From: Candidatus Cloacimonadota bacterium
GTDB taxonomy: Bacteria > Cloacimonadota > Cloacimonadia > Cloacimonadales > TCS61
Assembly (NCBI GenBank): GCA_021734835.1
Contig: JAIPIH010000007.1
Coordinates: 1-64,000 of the forward strand
Reading direction: 5' to 3'
Length of the DNA: 64,000 bases
Part shown: positions 10,211 through 20,891 of the stretch, piece after piece
Position numbering within the stretch: position 1 is the first letter of the stretch
Layout: every line of letters starts with the position of its first letter
Position numbers and translations under genes: made by a program
Notes under the pieces: generated by a model
Seen by the model: only the letters and a program-made list of their open reading frames with translations
Databases searched by the model: none
What the model was told of the DNA's origin: nothing

Positions 10211-11761
10211 TTGCCTGACAACAAGAAAAATCTTTTAGTCCATATGGTAGGTATTAATAAATCATTTTATGGGAATAAAGTGAATACTGACGTTGAATTC
10301 ACACTGCAGGAAGGTGAGATCCATGCTTTGTTAGGTGAAAATGGAGCGGGGAAAACCACATTAATGAATATGTTGACCGGAGTTTATTTCCCTGACAAAG
10401 GAGATATTTTTTTCAAAGGAAATAAAATCATTTTTGATTTCCCCGGGAAAGCACTTCGACTGGGAATTGGCATGGTTCACCAACGATTTAGTTTAGTAGG
10501 GAATTTAACCGTTTTGGAAAATCTTATCTTAGGACATCCTGATAATAAATTTGTAATAAAAATCCCGGACAAAAAGAAGCTAATACAAAGTTATATGGAT
10601 CAATATAGTTTTCAAATTGATCTTGATGCTATTGTAGATGAACTGCCGATCGGTGTGAGGCAAAAAGTAGAAATTCTAAAAATGCTGGTTCGAGAAGTAG
10701 ATGTTCTCATTGTTGATGAGCCGACTACAGTTCTAACAAAGCAGGAAGCAGATAATTTAATGAAAATCTTAAAGAATATTGCAAATTCAGGAAAAGCAAT
10801 AATATTTATTACTCACAAAATGTCAGAAGTTTTTCAAGTAGCAGATCGCATTACTGTTCTAAGGAAAGGTCTGAAAATATCAACTGTAGATAAAACAGAT
10901 ACAAATCCCCGTGAGTTAGCAAAAATGATGGTCGGAAAAGAGAATGAGATCACTTTTGAACGACCGCAAATTGAGATAGAGCCGGGAATAGTTGAAGTGA
11001 AAGATCTGTTTGTAAACTCAGATAAAGGCGTTTTTGCTGTTAAGGATCTTTCCTTCAGTGTAGCCGGAGGTGAAATTTTAGGGATTGCCGGAGTAAGCGG
11101 GAACGGACAGATAGAACTGGCAGATGCTTTGACAGGCAACCGAGATGTCATAAAAGGAAAATTTTTATTCAAAGGCTTGAATGTAACACATAGCTCTCCG
11201 GAAAAAAGAATTGATATAGGAATAAGTTATGTACCCGGCGATAGAATTAATGTTGGAGTCGCAGGTAACAGATCAGTCTGGGAAAATATCATTATGAAAG
11301 TTTACCGTCTTCCTAAATTTAAAAAAGGTTTACTTTTAAACAATAAAAAGTTAAAAAATTATTCAGAAGAAATTATTAAAAAATACAATATCTTTTTGCC
11401 GGGGATTAATCTTCCGGCTTTACTGCTCTCAGGTGGTAATCTCCAAAAACTTATCATCGGCAGAGAGATGGAAAGAGATTGTGATCTCTATATCTGTGTT
11501 TATCCAACCAGAGGTTTGGACGTAGGAGCAGCAGAATTTGTGAGGAAAGCTATTTTACAGTTAAGAAAGAAAGGAAAAGCAATTATTCTGATCTCTGGTG
11601 ATTTTGAAGAGATCTTAGAATTATCCGACAGAATCGCTGTTATGTATGAAGGTAAATTTACTGGGATATTCAATAATGGCGAACATTCCTTAGAGGAGAT
11701 AGGCTTAATGATGAGCGGATGCTCTAGAGAAGAAGCCGCTAAGGAGATGGGGAATGTATAA
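10211..11761 (+). CDS. Nucleoside/purine-type ABC transporter ATP-binding protein (tandem NBD, NupO/YufO-like)
   Basis: GENGAGKTT Walker A, VDEPTTVLT Walker B, LLSGGNLQKLIIGREM second NBD; TTG start with GGAAGGAG RBS. Confidence 0.88.
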   Translation: MPDNKKNLLVHMVGINKSFYGNKVNTDVEFTLQEGEIHALLGENGAGKTTLMNMLTGVYFPDKGDIFFKGNKIIFDFPGKALRLGIGMVHQRFSLVGNLTVLENLILGHPDNKFVIKIPDKKKLIQSYMDQYSFQIDLDAIVDELPIGVRQKVEILKMLVREVDVLIVDEPTTVLTKQEADNLMKILKNIANSGKAIIFITHKMSEVFQVADRITVLRKGLKISTVDKTDTNPRELAKMMVGKENEITFERPQIEIEPGIVEVKDLFVNSDKGVFAVKDLSFSVAGGEILGIAGVSGNGQIELADALTGNRDVIKGKFLFKGLNVTHSSPEKRIDIGISYVPGDRINVGVAGNRSVWENIIMKVYRLPKFKKGLLLNNKKLKNYSEEIIKKYNIFLPGINLPALLLSGGNLQKLIIGREMERDCDLYICVYPTRGLDVGAAEFVRKAILQLRKKGKAIILISGDFEEILELSDRIAVMYEGKFTGIFNNGEHSLEEIGLMMSGCSREEAAKEMGNV

Positions 11762-12812
11762 AATAATACTGGAACAAAAAGAGAGAGTATCGAAAAAAGA
11801 AGATCTTATCATTACGCTGGCGGCTATCGGAATAGCTTTCGTTCTGGTTGGAATTTTCATAGCTTTTAACGGTGTTAATCCATTTGTGGCACTTTGGAAA
11901 GTAATGTATTCTTCCCTGGGGTCATCTTACGGAATTTCTGAAACCTTAGTTAAGTCAATTCCTCTTATTTTCACTGGACTTTCCGTTGCTATTGCCTTAA
12001 ATAGTAAATTGTGGAATATCGGAGCTGAAGGACAGCTTTTCTTCGGAGCAACATTAGCTACAGCTTTTGTTATCTATGGTCCGATCCTGCCAAAACCTCT
12101 GGAACTTACAGTTTTAGTCATTCTCGGGGCTATCGGGGGTGCTATCTGGGCGTCAATACCGGCTCTACTTAAAATAAAATTTAAAATGAATGAAGTGATT
12201 TCAACCTTACTGCTTAATTACGTTGCGATCAACATAGCAGATTACTTTTTGTTTGGACCATGGAAAGGAAAAGATAACTTTCCCTACACACCTGAATTCC
12301 CTCCGGAAGCCAGATTCAGCAGGTTAGGATTTGGAAGAGTTCATTCTGCTCTAATCATCGCATTAGTACTGGTAGTAATTTTGTACATATTAATTTATTA
12401 TACAAAAGCAGGCTATAAATTACGTCTGACTGGTTCAAGTTTAAAAGCAGCAAAATACGCCGGGATCAATATTAAAAAAATGATGTTCATGGTTTTCTTA
12501 CTGAGTGGAGCCTTGGCAGGATTAGCCGGAGTTAGTCAAGTTAGTGGAATTGAATACAAACTTCACCAGCATATTTCTACTGGATATGGTTATACCGGCA
12601 TAATTGTTGCCTGGTTGGCACGCACAAATCCTTTTATAATTGTGATATTTGCAATTTTCTTAAGCATACTGCTGAAGGGGGCCGACTCACTTCAAATAGC
12701 AATGCATTTACCTGCCGCGGTTGGTGTAGTGATGCAAGCATTGATCCTATTTGCAATATTGGGAAGTGAGCTATTTAAAAACTATAACGTGAAATTCATC
12801 AGGAGGAGATAA
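11754..12812 (+). CDS. ABC transporter permease (NupP/YufP-like)
   Basis: Multi-TM; IGAEGQLFFGA, KFKMNEVISTLLLNYVA motifs; overlaps neighbouring genes. Confidence 0.87.
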   Translation: MYKIILEQKERVSKKEDLIITLAAIGIAFVLVGIFIAFNGVNPFVALWKVMYSSLGSSYGISETLVKSIPLIFTGLSVAIALNSKLWNIGAEGQLFFGATLATAFVIYGPILPKPLELTVLVILGAIGGAIWASIPALLKIKFKMNEVISTLLLNYVAINIADYFLFGPWKGKDNFPYTPEFPPEARFSRLGFGRVHSALIIALVLVVILYILIYYTKAGYKLRLTGSSLKAAKYAGINIKKMMFMVFLLSGALAGLAGVSQVSGIEYKLHQHISTGYGYTGIIVAWLARTNPFIIVIFAIFLSILLKGADSLQIAMHLPAAVGVVMQALILFAILGSELFKNYNVKFIRRR

Positions 12813-13738
12813 TGACCGATATCATTACGATTCTTTATGCTGCAGTGGCCAGTGGCACTATTATTTTATATGCAACAATTGGCGAGATAATAACCGAAAG
12901 ATCCGGAATTCTCAACCTGGGTGTTGAAGGAATAATGTTGATGGGAGCCTTTTTCGGATTCTATGTTGCATATACAACCGAAAGTTTGATCTTGGCAATT
13001 TTGGGAGCAGCTTTGATAGGTGCAGTTATGGGTCTGATACATGCGTTTATGACAATAACACTTCAAGCTAACCAAGTTGTTTCAGGTCTTGCTCTAACTA
13101 TGTTCGGCTCAGGTGCAAGTGCTTTCTTTGGCATAAATATGGTGGGTAAAACATTAACAACCTCTTTTCAGAAAATTCAAATCCCAATACTCAGTAAAAT
13201 ACCAGTCGCCGGGCATATTCTATTTAACCATAATATACTGGTTTATCTTGCTTTTATACTGCCTGTGATCATCTGGTATATTTTTAATCGGACTCGATGG
13301 GGATTGGCTTTAAGGAGCAGTGGTGAAGAACCTTTATCAAGTGAAATAATGGGAATTAAAGTCATTAAGGTTAGATATATAGCTACAATAGTAGGTGGTA
13401 TTTTTATTGGGATCAGTGGAGCTTATCTTTCTGTTGGTTATTCCAAATTGTGGGTTGAAGGTATGACCGCCGGTAGAGGATGGATAACGATAGCTCTTGT
13501 TATCTTTGCAAACTGGAATCCGTTAATAGCTTACGGCGGTGCTTATTTATTCGGAGGGTTAACTCAGCTCGGACTCAATCTGCAGAAATTCGATATTATC
13601 TTCCCGATAATTCTGTTGAAAAGCATCCCTTATGTCTTCACAATTCTATTCCTGCTTTTTATTTCTCTTAAAGGTAAACGATCCAATTTACCAAAAGCCT
13701 TGGGACTTTCATATTATAGAGAAAGTAGAGGTGGATAA
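12812..13738 (+). CDS. ABC transporter permease (NupQ/YufQ-like)
   Basis: ITERSGILNLGVEGIMLMGAFFGF motif; multi-TM; 1-nt overlap with upstream permease. Confidence 0.88.
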   Translation: MTDIITILYAAVASGTIILYATIGEIITERSGILNLGVEGIMLMGAFFGFYVAYTTESLILAILGAALIGAVMGLIHAFMTITLQANQVVSGLALTMFGSGASAFFGINMVGKTLTTSFQKIQIPILSKIPVAGHILFNHNILVYLAFILPVIIWYIFNRTRWGLALRSSGEEPLSSEIMGIKVIKVRYIATIVGGIFIGISGAYLSVGYSKLWVEGMTAGRGWITIALVIFANWNPLIAYGGAYLFGGLTQLGLNLQKFDIIFPIILLKSIPYVFTILFLLFISLKGKRSNLPKALGLSYYRESRGG

Positions 13739-13999
13739 TTTTAGGGTATTTTTTAGCTAGAATTGCTGATCGCTTTAAATTGTAGATTATCGTGATTTTT
13801 CTGTCGTATTCCAACTGGAAAAACAGAAGGAAATAAAGATCTTTTTTTTATAATTACAATTGTGTAGAAAATACATTTGACATCATATTAATTTAGAAAA
13901 TTATCGTATCATCTAAACGAATTAAGGCGAAACTAACTCTGACCTCTAAACGGCTAATATGGGTGTGACAAAATATATCTAATATAAGGAGAGCAGATT

Positions 14000-15307
14000 A
14001 TGAATTTAGAAATTCGCAATGCCTACATTGTAACACCACAAAAGGACGGAATCGATGTAGAAAAGAAAACGCTGTTTATAAAAAATGGAAAGATCCATTA
14101 CCAGAAACCATTTCAAACTCCGGATCGGATAATTGATGCTGCAAACAAGATTATTTTTCCCGGATTAACAAATGCTCATCATCATATTTATTCAACTCTT
14201 TCCAAAGGTGTTCCCTGCGATGTCCCATTCCAGAATTTTACGGGAAATCTGAAAAAACTTTGGTGGACTTTAGATCATTCACTGAACAAAGAGGATATGA
14301 TACTTTCCACAGCGATTGCTATGAAAGATTCTATCTCATTCGGTGTAACAACGGTTTTTGATCATCATATCTCAGGTTATACTGAAAATGCCGAATCTGA
14401 TATGGCGGATGTCTTCAAAGCTTACGGAGTTAGCGGGACTATAGCCTTTGAGATTTCTGACCGCAACGGTGAAGATTTTTTCCAACGATCATTAGCAGAG
14501 AATATTCGTTTTGCTAAAGCACAAAAAGGAAAATCTGTTCAAGGAATGATAGGACTACATGCTTCTTTTACACTAAGTGATAGTAGCCTGCGAAAGATCG
14601 CCGATGCTACTGAAGATTTTCCTATCCATGTTCACGTTGCTGAAGGTGAAATAGACGGAATTCAATGTCAGGAAAAATATGGTAAAGGTCTAATAGAACG
14701 ATTTGACGACTTTGGCTTAATTAGAGATGATTCATTATTGATCCATTGCAGCAACTTAACAAAAAAAGATCTTGAGATTTTAAAAGAACGCGATATCTTT
14801 ATCGTACAGGCTGTAGATTCCAATCTAAATAATGGATTAAATGTAGGAAATATTTCCAAATTCATTTCCGAAGATATCAAAACGACAGTAGGTACAGACG
14901 GAATGCATCCAAGCACTATGAAAGCTTTGAAAAATTCTATGATCTTCGCCAAATATCTAAATAAAAATTGCGATCTTGGCTATCCTGAAATGAATAGTTT
15001 ATTTATGAACAATTTCAAATTAAAAACAGCTTTTGGTCTCCCCTTAGGGATCAACGAAGGTGATCCTGCTGATATTGCTATATTTGATTATGAACCAGCG
15101 ACACCATTTAACGATGAACAATTTCTAGGACATTTGATCTTCGGTATCTCTGAATCACGCTGTCAATATGTGATCAAGGAAGATGAGATTTTATTAGATG
15201 ATTATCATATCACGAAAGATCTTTATAAAGAACTCTTTGATAATTCATGGAAAATTTCAAAAGATATGTTCAAGCGATTCGAAGAGAACAAAAAACTGTA
15301 CAAATAA
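14000..15307 (+). CDS. ssnA: Putative aminohydrolase SsnA (amidohydrolase family)
   Basis: NAHHHIYSTLSKG, HVHVAEGE, VGTDGMHPS; directly upstream of ygfK. Confidence 0.82.
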   Translation: MNLEIRNAYIVTPQKDGIDVEKKTLFIKNGKIHYQKPFQTPDRIIDAANKIIFPGLTNAHHHIYSTLSKGVPCDVPFQNFTGNLKKLWWTLDHSLNKEDMILSTAIAMKDSISFGVTTVFDHHISGYTENAESDMADVFKAYGVSGTIAFEISDRNGEDFFQRSLAENIRFAKAQKGKSVQGMIGLHASFTLSDSSLRKIADATEDFPIHVHVAEGEIDGIQCQEKYGKGLIERFDDFGLIRDDSLLIHCSNLTKKDLEILKERDIFIVQAVDSNLNNGLNVGNISKFISEDIKTTVGTDGMHPSTMKALKNSMIFAKYLNKNCDLGYPEMNSLFMNNFKLKTAFGLPLGINEGDPADIAIFDYEPATPFNDEQFLGHLIFGISESRCQYVIKEDEILLDDYHITKDLYKELFDNSWKISKDMFKRFEENKKLYK

Positions 15308-15333
15308 TTTTACTGAATGATAAGGAGAAAATA

Positions 15334-18300
15334 ATGAGCGATATAATGGTACCAGTTAAATTTAACAAGTTATTGAATTGGATAATTAATGAATATAAAA
15401 ATGAAAAAACTATTTTTGGAATTCCGGAAACAAAATTTTATAAAAAAGTTGATCCTACTACTTTCGATCTGTTTGGAGAGAAATGTGAAACTGCGATTGG
15501 TCCAGCAGCCGGACCTCATACGCAATCCACCCAAAATATCGTTGCTGCCTATTTAACAGGCAGCAGGTTTTTTGAGTTAAAAACTGTTCAGATCCTTGAT
15601 GAACTCGACATTGAAAAGCCTTGTATTGCTGCCGATGATGAGGGATATAATACTGAGTGGTCTACTGAGCTAACAGTTGAGCAAGCTTATAATGAATATG
15701 TGAAAGCCTGGTTTTTGATTCATATTTTGAATGAAATGTTCGGACTTTCCGGCATTGATGAACGTGCTTTTATTTTCAATATGAGTGTAGGTTATGATCT
15801 CAAAGGTATAAAATCTCCAAAAATTGATAACTTCATTGAAGATCTTAAAGATGCGTCTGCAAACAGTATTTTCCAGCAGTGCAAAAAAGATTTGAAAGAA
15901 GCAGTTACATCAGGAAAATTACCAAAAATCTCTAATCCTGATTTCATCGAAAAGATCTCACCAAAGATATCGAATTCTATCACACTTTCCACAATGCACG
16001 GCTGTCCTCCTGAAGATCAAGAAGCAATCTGTAAATATTTCCTCTCCGAAAAAAAGCTGCATACCTTTGTTAAACTTAATCCGACTTTACACGGTTATGA
16101 GTATGTAAAAAATGTTTTCGAAAATGCTGGTTTTGACCATATTACTCTCAAAGAAGAATCTTTTACAAATGACATGCAATACCCGGCAGCAGTTGCTATG
16201 CTGCATACTTTGTTCGATTTTGCCGTAGACCGCAATTTAACCTTTGGAGTAAAACTCTCCAACACATTAGCAGTGAAAAATGATCAAGGTAAACTTCCCA
16301 CTGATGAAATGTATATGAGCGGCAGAACACTTTATCCTCTTACTATCAACCTCGCAAAGAGATTAACTGAAGAATTTAAAGGCAAATTAATTATTTCCTA
16401 TTCCGGTGGAGCAAACTATTTCAATATCAAGGATATTTTTGAAACAGGGATCAGGCCAATTACAATGGCGACTGAGCTTTTGAAACCAGGTGGTTATGCT
16501 CGTGTTACACAAATTGCAGAATTACTAAATGAACCTATGAAAAATGTACCACCTGAAACCATAAATTTAAGTAAATTATCTACTCTTGCTAATGATGCTT
16601 TGAATAATCCAAGATATAATAAAGCTTATAAATCTGATGCTCCCATGAAAATTGAGCAGAAGCTTCCAATAACCGACTGTTTTATTGCACCCTGCACTAT
16701 CGGCTGCCCTATCAATCAGGATGTTCCTGAGTATATCAGATTGATTGGAGAAAAGCGATATCATGAAGCTCTTGAGCTTATTATTTCAAAGAATCCTCTG
16801 CCTTTCATAACCGGATTTATTTGTGATCATAAATGTATGCTTAAATGTGTAAGAAATGATTATGAAGAACCGATTCTCATTCGTGAATTGAAAAGAATTG
16901 CAGCGGAGAAAGGGTTTGATGATTTTCTGAAAAATATGAAAACTCCCAAACAGGATAAAAATGTTAAAGTCGCAGTGATCGGTGCAGGTCCGGCCGGATT
17001 GTCTTCTGCTTTTTTTCTAGCTAGAGAAGGTTTTGATGTAACTATTTTTGACAAATCGAATTATCCCGGTGGAACTGTTGCTCACACCATCCCGGGATTT
17101 AGACTACCGGATTGGGCGATAGAAAACGATATCAAACTCATCAAGAAAATGGGCGTGAAATTTGAATTGAACAGCTCAGATAAGATAAAGATTGAAAATT
17201 TTAAAAGTGCCGGATTTAAATACGTTAATCTGGCAATTGGTGCTATGAATTCCATTAAGTTGAAAATAAAGGGAGATCAAGGCAAAGTATTTAGTGCAAT
17301 TAAATTTTTACAAGACTTTAATTCAAGTGTTGATTCCTTAAATATCGGAAAAAATGTTGCAGTGATTGGTGGTGGTAATAGCGCTATGGATTCTGCTCGG
17401 GCTGCTAAACGAGTTCCAGGTGTTAAAAATGTATATATCCTTTACCGCCGAACGATCAAAGAGATGCCTGCTGATCGGGAGGAATTGGAATTTGCCAAAG
17501 AAGACGGCGTTATATTCAAAGAACTAGTAAATCCTGTTTCAATTGATAAGGCTGCTTTAAAATGTCAGATCATGAAACTTGGCAACAAAGACAGTAGCGG
17601 TAGAAGAAAACCTATACCAGTCGATGGTGAGTTCAAAGAATTTAAGGTAGATTCAGTTCTATCTGCCATTGGTGAAACTGTAGATCATGATATTTTGACA
17701 AAGAATAAGATAAATGTGAAAGACTGGAAAATTCAGGTTGATGAATATAATGAAACCAGTATTGAAAATGTATACATCTCCGGTGATGCTTATCTAGGAC
17801 CATCAACAGTTGTTGAATCAATAGCTGATGCAAAAAAAGTCGATGCCGGTATATTAACTAAGGAACATAGCAGTCTGGATCTCGAAAAAGCAGATCTTTT
17901 TAAGTTCAATGAGGCTAATCGCAGAGAAGAAGTTGAACTTAAAAAAGCTGTAATTGTGCAGACTAAAGAAGAGACGCTTGAATATGAGCGCTGCCTGGAA
18001 TGTAATTTTATTTGTAATAAATGTGTGGAAGTTTGTCCCAATCGCGCAAATCTAGCAATAGCTGTAGCATCTGAAAAATTTGCAAACGTCAATCAGATCA
18101 TACATTTAGATGGTCTGTGCAACGAATGTGGCAACTGCGAAACTTTCTGTCCTTACGATGGGGCTCCTTATAAAGATAAGTTCACTTTGTTCTGGTCAAA
18201 ACAAGATTTCAACCAGAGCAAAAATGATGGTTTCATTCTGAAATCCGTTAAAGATACTGTAGCTTTTAATGTAAGAATGCAGGATAAGGAAATTTGCGCT

Positions 18301-18426
18301 GAATTTGACCAGAAGGGTAAAATAGTGGGATGTGAAGATGTCTGCCGATTTGAAAATAAGGAAGAATGCCATAGCGTGTTAGAACTGATCTGGGCAACTT
18401 GGTACAATCACAATTATTTGTTTTAA
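15334..18426 (+). CDS. ygfK: Putative selenate reductase subunit YgfK (dihydroorotate-dehydrogenase-like + GltD-like + ferredoxin domains)
   Basis: ATG at 15334 behind AAGGAG (track start 15247 overlaps ssnA); AAGPHTQSTQNIVAAY, GAGPAGLSSAFFLAREGFDVTIFD, CLECNFICNKCVEVCP, CNECGNCETFCP. Confidence 0.87.
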   Translation: MSDIMVPVKFNKLLNWIINEYKNEKTIFGIPETKFYKKVDPTTFDLFGEKCETAIGPAAGPHTQSTQNIVAAYLTGSRFFELKTVQILDELDIEKPCIAADDEGYNTEWSTELTVEQAYNEYVKAWFLIHILNEMFGLSGIDERAFIFNMSVGYDLKGIKSPKIDNFIEDLKDASANSIFQQCKKDLKEAVTSGKLPKISNPDFIEKISPKISNSITLSTMHGCPPEDQEAICKYFLSEKKLHTFVKLNPTLHGYEYVKNVFENAGFDHITLKEESFTNDMQYPAAVAMLHTLFDFAVDRNLTFGVKLSNTLAVKNDQGKLPTDEMYMSGRTLYPLTINLAKRLTEEFKGKLIISYSGGANYFNIKDIFETGIRPITMATELLKPGGYARVTQIAELLNEPMKNVPPETINLSKLSTLANDALNNPRYNKAYKSDAPMKIEQKLPITDCFIAPCTIGCPINQDVPEYIRLIGEKRYHEALELIISKNPLPFITGFICDHKCMLKCVRNDYEEPILIRELKRIAAEKGFDDFLKNMKTPKQDKNVKVAVIGAGPAGLSSAFFLAREGFDVTIFDKSNYPGGTVAHTIPGFRLPDWAIENDIKLIKKMGVKFELNSSDKIKIENFKSAGFKYVNLAIGAMNSIKLKIKGDQGKVFSAIKFLQDFNSSVDSLNIGKNVAVIGGGNSAMDSARAAKRVPGVKNVYILYRRTIKEMPADREELEFAKEDGVIFKELVNPVSIDKAALKCQIMKLGNKDSSGRRKPIPVDGEFKEFKVDSVLSAIGETVDHDILTKNKINVKDWKIQVDEYNETSIENVYISGDAYLGPSTVVESIADAKKVDAGILTKEHSSLDLEKADLFKFNEANRREEVELKKAVIVQTKEETLEYERCLECNFICNKCVEVCPNRANLAIAVASEKFANVNQIIHLDGLCNECGNCETFCPYDGAPYKDKFTLFWSKQDFNQSKNDGFILKSVKDTVAFNVRMQDKEICAEFDQKGKIVGCEDVCRFENKEECHSVLELIWATWYNHNYLF

Positions 18427-18440
18427 TTAAAAGAGAAGAA

Positions 18441-18515
18441 ATGGAAAAAACATGGAGCAAGGCTACAGATCAGATCTACAATTGTCGTAGATTATCATGT
18501 ATCTTTTTAAAATAA
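18441..18515 (+). CDS. Short ORF A, candidate leader peptide MEKTWSKATDQIYNCRRLSCIFLK
   Basis: 24 codons, RBS-like AGAGAAGAA before ATG; C-terminus matches short ORF B (20892..20969) with synonymous codon changes. Confidence 0.6.
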   Translation: MEKTWSKATDQIYNCRRLSCIFLK

Positions 18516-18548
18516 ATGATCTGACAAAAATAAATTTAAGGAGATATC

Positions 18549-19757
18549 ATGAAAAATATATATCAAAAAATTAGAGATTTATCGATTAAATATGAAAGCG
18601 ATACTGCCGGATTTCTGGCTGAAATGATCCAAACACCATCTTTTTCCGGTAAAGAAAAAAATATTATCAAGATCATTCATAAGCAAATGAAAAAAGTTGG
18701 CTTTGATAATATCCGGGTTGATGAGCTAGGTAGTATAATTGGGACAATAGGTAATGGTCCCAGAATGATTGCATTCGATGCTCACATTGACACTGTTTAT
18801 CCAGGAAATCTTGATAACTGGGATTTTCCGCCTCATGAAGGCCGTATTGAAAACGGAAAAGTTTGGGGACGTGGAGCATCAGATCAGCTGGGCGGCATGG
18901 CGTCTATGATTTACGCTGGTAAGATCATAAAAGAACTAGGGCTTAATGATCAATTTACAATTTTATTTACCGGTACAGTAATGGAAGAAGATTGCGATGG
19001 AATAGCCTGGGAACACTTGATCCAAGAAGATGGGATAAAACCGGAACTGGTTGTCAGCACAGAACCTACAAGCTTGAATATTTACCGTGGGCATCGTGGA
19101 AGAATGGAAATCACTATCGAAGTTAAAGGGATTTCCTGCCACGGTTCTGCACCGGAAAGAGGTGTAAATGCCATCTATAAAATGGCAAAAATAGTTAATG
19201 AAGTTGAAAAATTGAATGATAGATTAAAAGATGATGATTTTTTAGGAAAAGGTTCTGTTACCATCAGCATCTTTCAGTCAGGATCACCCAGCCAATGCGC
19301 AGTTGCTGATTACGCTAAAATTCAATTAGATCGCCGCCTGACCTGGGGCGAAACGAAAGATTCAGCAATTTTAGAGCTGAAAGACTGCTGCAGCAGAGCC
19401 GGAATTGATGATGCAATTATTAAAGTGCTGAAATATGAGGAACCGGCGTACACAGGGAAAGTTTATCCGGTGGAGAAATATTTTCCTACATGGAAACTTG
19501 ACGAAGGATCACACTGGTTGAAAAGCGCTTCAGCTTCCTATACAAAAACATTAGGTAGAGAAGCTAAAATTGATAAATGGACTTTTAGTACAAATTGCGT
19601 TTTTATCATGGGAAAATATCCTGAGATCAAATGTTTCGGGCTAGGTCCAGGAGACGAAGATCAGGCACACGCTCCCAATGAAATGACAAGAGTATCTGAT
19701 CTGAGTGCAGCGGCTGCTTTCTATGCGGGAATTATCGCACAATTAAATAATAAATAA
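18549..19757 (+). CDS. ygeY: YgeY-family M20 peptidase-like hydrolase (selenium-metabolism-associated)
   Basis: AFDAHIDTVYPG, GRGASDQLGGMASM, STEPTSLNIYRGHRGRMEI; cluster context. Confidence 0.85.
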   Translation: MKNIYQKIRDLSIKYESDTAGFLAEMIQTPSFSGKEKNIIKIIHKQMKKVGFDNIRVDELGSIIGTIGNGPRMIAFDAHIDTVYPGNLDNWDFPPHEGRIENGKVWGRGASDQLGGMASMIYAGKIIKELGLNDQFTILFTGTVMEEDCDGIAWEHLIQEDGIKPELVVSTEPTSLNIYRGHRGRMEITIEVKGISCHGSAPERGVNAIYKMAKIVNEVEKLNDRLKDDDFLGKGSVTISIFQSGSPSQCAVADYAKIQLDRRLTWGETKDSAILELKDCCSRAGIDDAIIKVLKYEEPAYTGKVYPVEKYFPTWKLDEGSHWLKSASASYTKTLGREAKIDKWTFSTNCVFIMGKYPEIKCFGLGPGDEDQAHAPNEMTRVSDLSAAAAFYAGIIAQLNNK

Positions 19758-19772
19758 AAAGGAGAATAATAT

Positions 19773-20756
19773 ATGAAAACTGAATTAAGAGGAAAACATT
19801 TTATCACTCTCGAAGATTGGTCGAGAGAAGATGTAGATACACTATTAAGTGTAGCGACAGAATTAAAAAGGCAATTTGCCATGGGATTAAGTACACCTTA
19901 TTTAACAAACAAGACAATGTTCCTGATGTTTTTTGAACAATCAACTCGCACAAGAAATTCAATGGAAGCAGGTATTGCCCAACTTGGCGGTCATGCCAAC
20001 TATTTAGATACAAGTACAATGCAAATTGCACATGGCGAAGTAGTAAAGGATACAGCAATAATTCTTTCCCGTTATGGACATTCAATAGCGTGCCGAAATT
20101 GTTTTTGGGGCATCGGCAATCAATATATGAATGATATGGCAAAATGGGCTACAGTTCCTGTAATAAATATGCAAGACGATATTTATCATCCCCTGCAGGC
20201 TATCGCCGATCTTATGACAATGAAAGAAAAATCCGGGATTATTCGCCGAAAAAAAGTATCGATCATTTGGGCTTATGCAGATACTCATAAAAAACCAATT
20301 TCTGTGCCAGTATCACAAGTCCTTCTTTTCCCCCGCTATGGCATGGATGTCACACTTGCTCATCCTAAGGGTTATGAATTGCCAAAGTGGGTAATCGAAA
20401 AAGCAAAATATAATGCTGAGATAAACGGCGGGACACTCACAATAACTAATGATGAAAAAAAAGCCTATCAAGATGCTGATTATGTAATACCAAAAAACTG
20501 GGGTAATTGGGTTTCAAATTCCGGAAAGGATGTAATTGATGATCTGCTGACTGCTAATAAAAGTTGGAAATGTACTGAGGAAAAAATTGCTCTTGGTAAG
20601 AAAAATGTGAAATATATGCACGCCTTACCTGCTGATCGTAAAAATGAAGTAGAGGATAGTGTAATTGATGGAATTCACTCAATCATCTATGATGAAGCTG
20701 AAAATCGTATTCATACCTCCAAAGCAATAATGCAGCTTACAATGGGCGGAAAATAA
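19773..20756 (+). CDS. ygeW: YgeW-like transcarbamoylase (CT1)
   Basis: FFEQSTRTRNS carbamoyl-P motif, QIAHGEVVKDTA and GNQYM and VTLAHPKGYEL shared with my recollection of E. coli YgeW, YMHALPADR. Confidence 0.72.
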   Translation: MKTELRGKHFITLEDWSREDVDTLLSVATELKRQFAMGLSTPYLTNKTMFLMFFEQSTRTRNSMEAGIAQLGGHANYLDTSTMQIAHGEVVKDTAIILSRYGHSIACRNCFWGIGNQYMNDMAKWATVPVINMQDDIYHPLQAIADLMTMKEKSGIIRRKKVSIIWAYADTHKKPISVPVSQVLLFPRYGMDVTLAHPKGYELPKWVIEKAKYNAEINGGTLTITNDEKKAYQDADYVIPKNWGNWVSNSGKDVIDDLLTANKSWKCTEEKIALGKKNVKYMHALPADRKNEVEDSVIDGIHSIIYDEAENRIHTSKAIMQLTMGGK

Positions 20757-20830
20757 TTACGCAGTCTGGATCCTGAGAAATTTTTATCTATGACCATTGC
20801 TAAATTAGGATAAAGTTATTAATAATTTTA

Positions 20831-20859
20831 TTGACACAATGAATTGAATTAACGCTAAT
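20831..20859 (+). promoter_or_regulatory. Candidate sigma-70-type promoter ahead of short ORF B and CT2
   Basis: TTGACA (20831-20836), 17-nt spacer, GCTAAT (20854-20859); short ORF B starts at 20892. Confidence 0.4.
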
Positions 20860-20891
20860 TGTGATAGTTAATAAAATTGAGAGGTAAGGAT

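Noticed and set aside
13877-13905. TTGACA ... ATTATC promoter upstream of ssnA
   Set aside because: Good -35 but poor -10 at acceptable spacing; not supportable as a feature
15247-15333. Track start of YgfK at 15247
   Set aside because: Overlaps ssnA by 61 nt; a well-spaced AAGGAG precedes ATG 15334, which gives the conserved N-terminus MSDIMVPVKFNKLLNW
18474-18492. Hairpin ATCTAC-AATTGTC-GTAGAT in ORF A and CGCATCT-ACG-AGATGCG in ORF B as a conserved RNA element
   Set aside because: The two stems sit at different alignment positions and do not covary, whereas the amino-acid core is conserved with synonymous changes; the peptide explanation is preferred
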